Both the position numbers and the translations under genes were made by a program. A stretch of 14,584 nucleotides of DNA, taken from positions 1-14,584 of the forward strand of contig JACMRO010000410.1 in NCBI GenBank assembly GCA_014376425.1, given 5' to 3'. Source of the DNA: Rubritepida sp. GTDB taxonomy: Bacteria > Pseudomonadota > Alphaproteobacteria > Acetobacterales > Acetobacteraceae. Shown one piece after another: positions 7,507 through 14,221 of the stretch. Position 1 is the first letter of the stretch. Each line of letters begins with the position of its first letter. The notes under the pieces are model-generated. The model had not been told where the DNA came from. It saw nothing but the letters and a program-made list of their open reading frames with translations, and made no database searches.

Positions 7507-8903
7507 AATTCAGCCTGGCCCGGCAATGGATGCGCATCGGCACCGAATACCTGCCCTTCGCGGATGCCGGCAGCGCAACCCTGCCGATGTCGCGGCTGCT
7601 GCGGCTTTCGCTCTTCCAGGTCGCGGTCGGGCTGTGCTCGGTGCTGCTGATCGGCACGCTCAACCGGGTGATGATCGTGGAGTTGCAGGTGCCGGCCGGG
7701 CTGGTCGCGACGATGCTGGCCATCCCCGTGCTGTTCGCGCCATTTCGTGCGCTGATCGGTTTCCGTAGCGACAATTACCAATCAGCGCTGGGCTGGCGGC
7801 GGTTTCCCTACATCTTCAAGGGCGGCATCGTTATCTTCTCTGGCCTGGCGATCATGCCCTTCGCCCTGATCATCCTCTCGGGCGACAGCCAGGGGCCGGC
7901 ATGGGCCGGGCCGGCCAGCGCGGCGGTGGCCTTCCTCGTGGTCGGCATCGGCATCCACACCGTCCAGACGGCAGGCCTGGCACTGGCCACCGACCTGACG
8001 CCGCCCGACAAGCAGCCTCAGGTGGTGGCCTTCCTGTCGGTGCTTCTGCTGGCCGGCATGCTGGGCGGCTCGCTGATCTTCGGCGCCATACTGGCCGATT
8101 TCACCCAGCTGAAGCTGATCCAGACCATCCAGGGCACCGCGGTGGTCTGCTTGGTGTTCATCACCTGCGCGATGTGGAAGCAGGAGATGCGTGGCGCCAC
8201 GCGCGACATCGTGCCGGTGTCGGAAAGCTTCTCCGAGGCCTGGGGGGCGATGAAGCGCCAGGGGCCGTGGGTGCGCCGGCTGACGGGCGTGGGCCTGGGC
8301 ACCGCCGCCTTCTCGATGCAGGAAATCCTGCTGGAGCCGTATGGCGCGCAGTTGCTGGGCCTGTCGGTCTCGGCCACCACGTTGCTGACGGCGCTGCTTG
8401 CGGCGGGCGGCATCGTGGGCTTCGTGGTCGCGGCGCGGCAGCTGGTGGGCGGGGCGGACCCGCACCGGGTGGCGGGGTTCGGTGCGCTCGTCGGCGTATT
8501 CGCCTTTGCCGCCATTATCTTCGCGGCCCCTCTCGGCTCGGGGCTGTTGCTGGCATTCGGCACCATCCTGATCGGCTTCGGCGCCGGGTTGTTCACCCAT
8601 GCGACGCTGACCGCCTGCATGCAGGCGGCACCTGCCGGGCAGGCCGGGCTGGCGCTGGGCATCTGGGGAGCGGTACAGGCCACCTCGGCCGGCGTGGCCA
8701 TCGGGCTGGGTGGCGCGCTGCGCGACCTGGCCGGAGGGCTGGCCATGAACGGTGCCCTGGGGCCTGGGCTGGTCAGCCCCGCCACCGGCTACGGCGTAGT
8801 CTACATGCTTGAAATCGCGTTGTTATTCGCGACGATGGTCGCCGTCGGACCCCTGGTCCGCCCGTACCACTTCGCGCGCGCCGTGCCTTCCCTGCAACCC
8901 TGA
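7503..8903 (+). CDS. lhaA: Light-harvesting complex 1 assembly protein LhaA (BCD/PucC family)
   Basis: LhaA is an integral membrane protein of the bacteriochlorophyll delivery (PucC) family within the major facilitator fold. It is needed for LH1 assembly and probably delivers or shields bacteriochlorophyll. The 466-residue product is very hydrophobic, with about 12 predicted membrane segments. Family motifs include RALIGFRSD (82-90) and LGWRRFPYI (96-104), a conserved GIHTVQTAGLALATDL stretch, and the late ATLTACMQAA and LGIWGAVQA segments. The ATG overlaps the bchM stop as ATGA; a longer open frame upstream (from 7341) lies inside bchM and is not the real start. PucC itself is a close paralogue, but the position between bchM and puhA identifies LhaA. 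A perfect 18-base palindrome lies within the gene at 8611-8628. Confidence 0.93.
   Translation: MKFSLARQWMRIGTEYLPFADAGSATLPMSRLLRLSLFQVAVGLCSVLLIGTLNRVMIVELQVPAGLVATMLAIPVLFAPFRALIGFRSDNYQSALGWRRFPYIFKGGIVIFSGLAIMPFALIILSGDSQGPAWAGPASAAVAFLVVGIGIHTVQTAGLALATDLTPPDKQPQVVAFLSVLLLAGMLGGSLIFGAILADFTQLKLIQTIQGTAVVCLVFITCAMWKQEMRGATRDIVPVSESFSEAWGAMKRQGPWVRRLTGVGLGTAAFSMQEILLEPYGAQLLGLSVSATTLLTALLAAGGIVGFVVAARQLVGGADPHRVAGFGALVGVFAFAAIIFAAPLGSGLLLAFGTILIGFGAGLFTHATLTACMQAAPAGQAGLALGIWGAVQATSAGVAIGLGGALRDLAGGLAMNGALGPGLVSPATGYGVVYMLEIALLFATMVAVGPLVRPYHFARAVPSLQP
8611..8628. repeat. 18-base perfect palindrome inside lhaA
   Basis: The sequence CCGCCTGCATGCAGGCGG equals its own reverse complement over all 18 bases. 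It encodes part of the TACMQAA stretch of LhaA and lies about 300 bases before puhA. It could be a regulator-binding dyad or an RNA hairpin, or simply a codon-driven coincidence in GC-rich DNA. Confidence 0.5.
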
Positions 8904-8909
8904 ACGCCT

Positions 8910-8913
8910 GGAG
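8910..8913 (+). promoter_or_regulatory. Ribosome binding site of puhA
   Basis: GGAG lies 7 bases before the puhA ATG at 8921, within the 17-base lhaA-puhA gap. puhA thus has its own initiation signal rather than a stop-start overlap, consistent with a structural protein needed in larger amounts. Confidence 0.65.
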
Positions 8914-8920
8914 CCCTCTC

Positions 8921-9688
8921 ATGTTCAGCGGCAATTTCTTCGGCAATTTCGACCTCACCCTGATCCTGCTCTACGGGTTCTGGGCGTTCTTCTTCGGCCT
9001 GGTCGTCTACCTCAACCGCGAGAGCAAGCGCGAAGGCTACCCGATGATGACCGACACCACCGGCGCCTATGTCGGCGACGGCTGGACCGGGATGCCCAGC
9101 CCCAAGACCTTCATCCTGGCCCATGGCGCCGGCACCGTGCAGGCGCCGCGGCCCGAGATGGTGCATGAACTGCCGATCGGCCCGGTGCGCTGGAGCGGCG
9201 ACCCGATCGACCCGCTGGGCGACCCGATGCAGCTGGGCCTGGGCCCCGCCGCCTACGCCATGCGGGCCGACAAGCCGCATCTGGCCTATGATGACGAACT
9301 GCCTTCCATCGTGCCGCTGCGCGTCGCCACCGATTTCTACCTGTCGGTAGACGATCCCGATCCGCGTGGGATGACGGTGATGGACGCCGATGGCGTGGCC
9401 GCCGGCACCGTCACCGATGTCTGGGTGGACCGGTCGGAATACCTGGCGCGCTTCCTGGAGATCGAGACGGCCATGGGCAAGCACGTGCTGGCGCCGGTGC
9501 CGCTGGTGCGGGTGAACGAGACCACCGGCCAGGTGCGCATCCGCACCCTGCTGGCGCGGCACATCGCCGCCGCGCCGACCACCGCCAGCCCAGACCAGAT
9601 CACGCTGCGAGAGGAAGACCGGATCCAGGCCTATTTCGCCTCCGGCCAGCTCTACGCCAAGCCCGAGCGCAGCGAGCCCTTCCTGTGA
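8921..9688 (+). CDS. puhA: Photosynthetic reaction centre H subunit
   Basis: PuhA caps the cytoplasmic face of the L/M reaction-centre core, stabilises it and shapes proton delivery to the QB quinone. The 255-residue protein has one N-terminal membrane helix (about residues 11-31, DLTLILLYGF onward), then the SKREGYP junction and PKTFILAHG motif typical of the family. The cytoplasmic beta-rich (PRC-barrel) domain contains TVTDVWVDRSE with Asp170 and Glu173, matching the proton-pathway residues of Rhodobacter sphaeroides H in both identity and number. The DPMQLGLGPA motif is also typical. The histidine pair at positions 126 and 128 in R. sphaeroides is not present here; the region is acidic (AYDDELPS). 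The start has a GGAG site, and the stop overlaps the puhB GTG start. Confidence 0.97.
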   Translation: MFSGNFFGNFDLTLILLYGFWAFFFGLVVYLNRESKREGYPMMTDTTGAYVGDGWTGMPSPKTFILAHGAGTVQAPRPEMVHELPIGPVRWSGDPIDPLGDPMQLGLGPAAYAMRADKPHLAYDDELPSIVPLRVATDFYLSVDDPDPRGMTVMDADGVAAGTVTDVWVDRSEYLARFLEIETAMGKHVLAPVPLVRVNETTGQVRIRTLLARHIAAAPTTASPDQITLREEDRIQAYFASGQLYAKPERSEPFL

Positions 9689-10374
9689 AGGGCGAACCCG
9701 CGCACCGCCACCTCTCGGCGGACATTCCCGAGCATGACGGCGAGCCGGTGACCGGCCTGCCCGAGGCGCTGCCGGCCGGTGAGACCATGCTGTGGCAGGG
9801 CCGCCCGGAGACCGTCAGCTTCGCCGTGCGCGCATTGGGGCTGCGCGGCCTGAGCCTGTATTTCGGCGGCCTGCTGCTGCTGCAGGCCGGCATCGGCTTC
9901 GGGCAGGGCGGCGGGCTGGTGGAGGTCGGCGGCGGCCTCGTCATCTCGGCCGCGATCGGCCTGACCTGCCTGGCGCTGCTGTGGTTCATCGGCCGGGCCG
10001 CCGCCCGCGCCACCATCTACACCATCACCGACAAGCGGGTGGTCTTCCGGGTCGGCATCGCGCTGCCCATGGTCATCAACCTGCCCTTCACCGTCATCGG
10101 CAGCGTCGCCCGTGCGGCGCGGGCGGACGGGACGGAGGATGTGGAACTGACGATCGTCAAGCCGGCCAGCATCTCCTGGGTGGCGCTGTGGCCGCATGTG
10201 CAGTTCGGCTCGATCCTGCGTGCCAAGCCGGTGCTGCGCGCACTGCCGCAGAAAGCCGGTGTGGCGCAGCTGCTGGCCCGCGCCCTGGCCGGCAGTGCAG
10301 GCGCCCCCGTGCAGCAGGCGACGGACACGACCGACAGCCTATCGCGCCCGGCCAACGTGGCGCTGGCGGGTTGA
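9685..10374 (+). CDS. puhB: Photosynthetic complex assembly protein PuhB
   Basis: PuhB is a membrane protein that assists reaction-centre assembly and indirectly LH1. The 229-residue product opens with the family block EHDGEPVTGLPEALPAGE (residues 16-33) and MLWQGRPE. Two hydrophobic segments follow (about 53-72 and 83-103), then a domain resembling bacterial PH domains (TIYTITDKRVVFRVG, about 110-124, onward). The only start that keeps the conserved N-terminus is GTG at 9685, overlapping the puhA stop as GTGA; the next ATG (9787) would remove the signature block. No strong ribosome binding site is seen, so expression probably depends on puhA translation. The C-terminal ~25 residues are polar and look variable. 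Confidence 0.92.
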   Translation: MKGEPAHRHLSADIPEHDGEPVTGLPEALPAGETMLWQGRPETVSFAVRALGLRGLSLYFGGLLLLQAGIGFGQGGGLVEVGGGLVISAAIGLTCLALLWFIGRAAARATIYTITDKRVVFRVGIALPMVINLPFTVIGSVARAARADGTEDVELTIVKPASISWVALWPHVQFGSILRAKPVLRALPQKAGVAQLLARALAGSAGAPVQQATDTTDSLSRPANVALAG

Positions 10375-10380
10375 AGGAGG
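10375..10380 (+). promoter_or_regulatory. Strong ribosome binding site deciding the TTG start of puhC
   Basis: AGGAGG directly after the puhB stop matches the core Shine-Dalgarno sequence and sits 8 bases before a TTG at 10389. There is no ATG at suitable spacing, so it marks TTG as the puhC start. Confidence 0.75.
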
Positions 10381-10388
10381 GACCGAAC

Positions 10389-10850
10389 TTGCCCCAGGCA
10401 GAAACCAAGCGCTACGACCCGATCTCGCGGCTGTTCGTGATGGTCGTGGCCTCCGTGGTGGTGGCCATCGTCATCGCCGTGGGCGCGGTGGTTTCCACCA
10501 GGCCCGCGCCCGGGCCGCCGGCGGAGGCGCCGCTGGCCAGCCTCTCGCTGCGCTTCGTCGACCTGCCCGACGGCGCCATGTCGGTCATCGACCACGCGAC
10601 CGGGCGCCAGATCGCGCATTTCGCCGACGGCGAGAACGGTTTCGTCACCACCCTGATCCGCGTCGTGCGGCGCGACCTGCCGCGCGCGGATGTGTCGAAT
10701 TCGATGCCCTTCCGTATCGAAGCGTGGCAAGGTAACCGGGTGACGCTGACAGATTCGATCAATGAACGTAGGATCGATGTGCGGGCATTCGGCCCGACCA
10801 ACGAAGCGGTCTTCCTGCGTTGGCTGCAAGAGAGGGACAGCAGAGGATGA
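10389..10850 (+). CDS. puhC: Photosynthetic complex assembly protein PuhC
   Basis: PuhC is a membrane-anchored assembly factor of the reaction centre-LH1 complex. From the TTG at 10389 the product has 153 residues, close to the usual ~150-160. It has a short cytoplasmic start (PQAETKRYDPISRLF), one Val/Ile-rich membrane segment (about 15-35) and a soluble domain outside the membrane. That domain includes LRFVDLPDGAMSVIDHATG, the block FADGENGFVTTLIRVVRR, and FRIEAWQGNRVTLTDSINER, all like the PuhC family (TIGR03054 type). The first ATG in frame (10440) would cut into the membrane helix, while TTG has a near-ideal AGGAGG upstream. The stop overlaps the next gene as ATGA. Confidence 0.9.
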   Translation: MPQAETKRYDPISRLFVMVVASVVVAIVIAVGAVVSTRPAPGPPAEAPLASLSLRFVDLPDGAMSVIDHATGRQIAHFADGENGFVTTLIRVVRRDLPRADVSNSMPFRIEAWQGNRVTLTDSINERRIDVRAFGPTNEAVFLRWLQERDSRG

Positions 10851-11158
10851 ACGAGACCCGCCGCGGTTTGTTCGGGCCCCGCTCGATCGAGGTGCCCTGC
10901 ACCGTCGAGATCGAGCAGAGCTTCGACAGTTTTCACGCGCATGCGATTCCGGAGGGCGTGGTGCTGCGCCCGGGCGACCAGGTGATCGTGCACAACGCGC
11001 CCGATCACGTCGCCTATGGCGAGGTGCGAACCTATCAGACGCGCGCCACGGTGCTGCGCGCCGGCCCGCTGTTGCGCTTGTGGACAGAGTTTTCCGCCAT
11101 ACTTGAGGTGACGGAGCTGTATCATTGCGGCTTCGAGCCGAAAGGTGGCCACCCATGA
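10847..11158 (+). CDS. bciE: Probable BciE, auxiliary subunit of the O2-dependent cyclase
   Basis: This small protein of 103 residues is soluble-looking and likely beta-rich, with no membrane segment or signal peptide. Distinct stretches include FGPRSIEVPCTVEIEQSF, PEGVVLRPGDQVIVHNAP and FSAILEVTELYHCGFEP. Position is the main argument: it sits directly before acsF, with ATGA overlaps to both puhC and acsF. As I recall, a small conserved gene next to acsF in alphaproteobacteria encodes BciE, the protein their AcsF needs for Mg-protoporphyrin monomethyl ester cyclisation (it takes the place of Ycf54 in cyanobacteria). I cannot confirm the match by alignment. The start at 10847 is preferred over an upstream in-frame start at 10820 inside puhC because of the ATGA overlap and the AGAGG/GAGAGGG stretches upstream. 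The alternative is an uncharacterised Puh-linked protein. Confidence 0.7.
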   Translation: MNETRRGLFGPRSIEVPCTVEIEQSFDSFHAHAIPEGVVLRPGDQVIVHNAPDHVAYGEVRTYQTRATVLRAGPLLRLWTEFSAILEVTELYHCGFEPKGGHP

Positions 11159-12228
11159 ACCAGATCCCGTCCAAGCCGGTGCGCGACGTCAGCGCCACCA
11201 CCCGCATGGCGACCACCGACACGGTGCTGTCCCCGCGCTTCTACACCACCGATTTCGCGGCGATGGACGCGATGGATGTGACCCCCATCCGCGCCCAGTG
11301 GGATGCGCTGATGGACGAGTTCCGGCGCGACCCGAACAAGGGCCACTTCGTCCGCAACGCCGAATTCGACAAGTTCCGCCTCGACGACCTGCCCGAGCCG
11401 CTGCAGAAGGAGGTCGTCGACTTCCTGGTTAGCTCGGTCACCGCCGAATTCTCCGGATGCGTGCTGTATGCCGAGATCCGCAAGCGGGTGAAGAACCAGG
11501 ACATGAAGGACCTGTTCGGCTTCATGAGCCGCGATGAGGCCCGTCATGCCGGCTTCATTAATGACGCGCTGAAGGATATCGGCGTCGGCGTCGACCTCGG
11601 CTTTCTCACCAAGGCCAAGAAGTATCACTACTTCACGCCGAAATTCATCTTCTACGCGACCTACCTGTCCGAGAAGATCGGCTACGCCCGTTACATCACC
11701 ATCTTCCGGCAGTTCGAGCGGCATCCGGAGCGGCGGTTCCACCCAATCTTCATCTGGTTCGAGAAGTGGTGCAACGACGAGTTCCGGCATGGTGAGGCGT
11801 CCGCGCTGCTGATGCGGGCCAACCCGCATCTGCTGAAGGGCGTGAATGCCGGCTGGGCCAAGTTCTTCCAGCTCGCCGTCTTCGCCACCATGTTCGTGCG
11901 CGACCATGCGAGGCCGGAGTTCCACAAGGCGCTGGGGATGGAGCCCGTGGACTACGACATGCGCGTGTTCCGCATCACCACCGACATCTGCAAGCAGGTC
12001 TTCCCGATCACGCTGGACATCGAGAACCCGGCCTTCCTGGCCGGGCTGCAACGGCTGCTGGCGGTGTCCAGGCAAATGGACGCGCTGCGTGGACAGCCTG
12101 GACTGGGCGCGCGGGCGAAGAAGCTCGCGCTGCAGGTGCAGGCCGGCGCCACCTTCGCGCGCCTGCTGGCGATGCGCGGCAAGAAGGCCGAGCTGCCCGC
12201 CGATGTGCGGATGGCGCCAGCCTGGTGA
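11155..12228 (+). CDS. acsF: Mg-protoporphyrin IX monomethyl ester (oxidative) cyclase, diiron subunit
   Basis: AcsF uses O2 to form the isocyclic ring E, turning Mg-protoporphyrin IX monomethyl ester into 3,8-divinyl protochlorophyllide. The 357-residue protein shows the diiron-carboxylate ligands of the family: Glu98 (TAEFSG), the first ExxH at Glu128/His131 (DEARH), and the second ExxH at Glu209/His212 (DEFRH), with Glu173 (LSEKIGYARY) as a likely further helix ligand. The ATG at 11155 overlaps the bciE stop as ATGA and gives a normal N-terminus; AAAGGTGG lies 6 bases upstream. The window has no bchE (the anaerobic cyclase), although one could lie elsewhere. The presence of AcsF implies pigment synthesis with oxygen. 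The stop overlaps the puhE start. Confidence 0.97.
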   Translation: MNQIPSKPVRDVSATTRMATTDTVLSPRFYTTDFAAMDAMDVTPIRAQWDALMDEFRRDPNKGHFVRNAEFDKFRLDDLPEPLQKEVVDFLVSSVTAEFSGCVLYAEIRKRVKNQDMKDLFGFMSRDEARHAGFINDALKDIGVGVDLGFLTKAKKYHYFTPKFIFYATYLSEKIGYARYITIFRQFERHPERRFHPIFIWFEKWCNDEFRHGEASALLMRANPHLLKGVNAGWAKFFQLAVFATMFVRDHARPEFHKALGMEPVDYDMRVFRITTDICKQVFPITLDIENPAFLAGLQRLLAVSRQMDALRGQPGLGARAKKLALQVQAGATFARLLAMRGKKAELPADVRMAPAW

Positions 12229-13013
12229 TGGATGCGATGCCCCCCGCCGTGCTCCCAATCCTCTTCACGGTCTTCGTGTGGTGGTTTGGTACCGGCGTAG
12301 TCTTTCTGCTGAACCAGCTGCCGAAGGAGACCTTTGGCTGGTCCATGCTGGGCGCCTCCGCGGTGCTGGGGCTGGGCTTCCTGGGGATGCTGCTAACGGT
12401 GCGGGACACCGGGACTGGCGGTCCCTATCACGGCTTTCTCTGCGCGGTGCTGATCTGGGCCTGGGCGGAGATGGGGTTCCTGACTGGCAGGGTGATGGGC
12501 CTTTCGGCCCGGCCGCTGCCCAAGGGCGTGGTGGGCTGGCCCCGCCTGCGTGCTGCTGTCGCGGCCATCCTGTATCATGAGGTGGCATTGCTGACGCTGG
12601 GCGCTGGCGTGGTCGTGGTGTGCTGGGGGGCGCCGAACCAGACCGGCCTTTGGACCTTCGCGCTGCTCTATGTGGCGCGGCTTTCCACCAAGCTGAACCT
12701 GTTCTTCGGCGTGCGGAACCTGGCCGAAGCAATGACGCCCGCGCATCTTTCTTATCTGCAGAGTTTCTTCCGGCAGCGCCGGATGAACGCCTTCTTCCCG
12801 TTCTCGCTGGCGGCTTTCGTGGCGCTGACCTGGTGGCTGATTGAGCGGGCCGGCGCGGGCGATGGCTTCGACGTCGCCGCCTACTCGATGCTGGCCACGC
12901 TGGCGGCGCTGGCTGTGCTCGAACATCTGTTCCTGGTTCTTCCCCTGCGCTCCGAGGCGCTCTGGACCTGGAGCCGCAAGGCACCCATTTCTTCTCCGGC
13001 GGAGGCACCATGA
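12228..13013 (+). CDS. puhE: Photosynthetic complex assembly protein PuhE
   Basis: PuhE is a polytopic membrane protein linked to reaction-centre/LH1 assembly and possibly to control of bacteriochlorophyll supply. The 261-residue product has about seven hydrophobic segments, starting with LPILFTVFVWWFGTGVVFLL. Conserved-looking family features (TIGR03055 type) are FLLNQLPKETFGWSM, YHGFLCAVLIWAWAEMGFLTG, LYHEVALLT and ARLSTKLNLFFGVRNL followed by LSYLQSFF. Start choice: ATG at 12228 shares one base with the acsF stop (TGATG). A GTG at 12225 is also possible and would add one residue. The 3' end overlaps hemA as ATGA. The membrane content and position after acsF fit the usual puh gene order. 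Confidence 0.92.
   Translation: MDAMPPAVLPILFTVFVWWFGTGVVFLLNQLPKETFGWSMLGASAVLGLGFLGMLLTVRDTGTGGPYHGFLCAVLIWAWAEMGFLTGRVMGLSARPLPKGVVGWPRLRAAVAAILYHEVALLTLGAGVVVVCWGAPNQTGLWTFALLYVARLSTKLNLFFGVRNLAEAMTPAHLSYLQSFFRQRRMNAFFPFSLAAFVALTWWLIERAGAGDGFDVAAYSMLATLAALAVLEHLFLVLPLRSEALWTWSRKAPISSPAEAP
13001..13005 (+). promoter_or_regulatory. Ribosome binding site of hemA
   Basis: GGAGG lies within the last codons of puhE, 4 bases before the hemA ATG at 13010. The spacing is rather short but usable. Confidence 0.6.
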
Positions 13014-14221
13014 ACTACGAATCCTTCTTCCAGGAGCGAATCGACGGGCTGCATGCGGAAGGGCGCTACCGGGTCTTCGCGGAGCTGGAGCGGCACCGCG
13101 GCAACTTCCCCACCGCCACCAACCACGGCTCGGCCAACAAGGCGCCCGTGACGGTGTGGTGTTCGAACGACTATCTGGGCATGGGCCAGCACCCCAAGGT
13201 GCTGGATGCGATGCATGAGGCGCTGGACCGCAGCGGTGCTGGCGCGGGCGGCACCCGCAACATCGGCGGCACCAATGTGGATCATGTGCGGCTGGAGGCG
13301 GAACTGGCCGATCTGCACGGCACCCAGGCCGCGCTGCTGTTCAACTCCGGCTACATGTCGAATCTGGCCACCCTCTCCACGCTGGCGTCGCAAATGCCCG
13401 ATTGCGTGGTGCTGTCCGATGCGTTGAACCACGCCTCGATGATCGAGGGCATTCGCCACAGCCGCGCGAAATGCGTGGTGTGGAAGCACAACGACCTGGC
13501 CGATCTGCGCGCCAAGCTGGCGGCGATTCCGCGCGATACGCCCAAGCTGATCGCCTTCGAGAGCGTCTACTCCATGGATGGCGACGTGGCGCCGATCGGC
13601 GCGATCTGCGACCTGGCTGACGAGTTCAACGCTATGACCTATCTGGATGAGGTGCATGCCGTCGGCATGTACGGCGCCCGCGGTGGCGGCATTTCCGAGC
13701 GTGACGGCGTGGCGCATCGGCTGACCGTGATCGAGGGCACGCTGGCAAAAGCTTTCGGCGTGATCGGCGGCTACATTGCGGGCTCGACCAGCATGGTCGA
13801 TTTCGTGCGCAGCTTCGCCTCCGGCTTCATTTTCTCGACCGCGCTGCCGCCGGCCGTGGCCGCCGGTGCCGCCGCCTCGGTCCGCCACCTCAAGGAAAGC
13901 GACGCCGAGCGTATCGCCATGCACGGCCGCGTGGCCCAGCTCCGTGGCCGGCTGGACCAGCTGGGGATCCCCCACCTACCCAACCCCAGCCACATAGTGC
14001 CGGTGATGGTCGGCTGCCCGGTCGCTGCCAAGCGCATTTCCGATGCGCTGCTGGAGCAGCACGGCATATACGTCCAACCGACCAACTCCCCCACCGTGCC
14101 GCGCGGCACCGGGCGGCTGCGCTTCCCCCCCAGCCCGCTGCACAGCGACGCCGACATCGACCACCTGATGGCCGCGCTGGCTGAAATCTGGCCGAGCCTA
14201 AGCCTGCAGCGCGCGGCATGA
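13010..14221 (+). CDS. hemA: 5-aminolevulinate synthase
   Basis: HemA condenses glycine and succinyl-CoA to 5-aminolevulinate, the first committed tetrapyrrole step (C4 or Shemin pathway of alphaproteobacteria). The protein of 403 residues is a PLP-dependent alpha-oxoamine synthase. Seen are Arg21, Asn53 (CSNDYLG), the glycine-rich SGAGAGGTRNIGGTN region (75-89), His141 (NHASMIEG), Asp213 and His216 (LDEVHAVG), and the PLP-binding Lys247 (EGTLAKAFG). Thr362 and Arg371 of the substrate-binding PTVPRGT-RLR segment are kept. That segment differs from the usual INYPTVPRGTERLR at Thr358, Ser360 and Gly368, and Pro373 follows. The ATG overlaps the puhE stop (ATGA) and has GGAGG. Other oxoamine synthases (KBL, BioF) are less likely given the ALAS-type motifs. 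It supplies precursor to all bch genes here. Confidence 0.95.
   Translation: MNYESFFQERIDGLHAEGRYRVFAELERHRGNFPTATNHGSANKAPVTVWCSNDYLGMGQHPKVLDAMHEALDRSGAGAGGTRNIGGTNVDHVRLEAELADLHGTQAALLFNSGYMSNLATLSTLASQMPDCVVLSDALNHASMIEGIRHSRAKCVVWKHNDLADLRAKLAAIPRDTPKLIAFESVYSMDGDVAPIGAICDLADEFNAMTYLDEVHAVGMYGARGGGISERDGVAHRLTVIEGTLAKAFGVIGGYIAGSTSMVDFVRSFASGFIFSTALPPAVAAGAAASVRHLKESDAERIAMHGRVAQLRGRLDQLGIPHLPNPSHIVPVMVGCPVAAKRISDALLEQHGIYVQPTNSPTVPRGTGRLRFPPSPLHSDADIDHLMAALAEIWPSLSLQRAA

Noticed and set aside
8764..8777. Inverted repeat GGGCTG-GT-CAGCCC near the end of lhaA as a terminator
   Set aside because: It has a 6-base stem with a 2-base loop and no T run, followed by about 125 more coding bases; no support as a terminator.
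9792..10388. Long upstream extension of puhC inside puhB
   Set aside because: It is an out-of-frame reading of puhB. The AGGAGG-TTG signal at 10375-10391 marks the actual start and gives normal PuhC length.
10485..10500. Short hairpin (GGTGG-TTT-CCACC type) in puhC as a terminator or attenuator
   Set aside because: It is only a 5-base stem inside the coding region with no following T run; such stems are common in GC-rich DNA.
11122..12258. Antisense open frame of 378 codons opposite acsF
   Set aside because: It covers acsF almost exactly on the opposite strand and has no domain or ribosome binding site.
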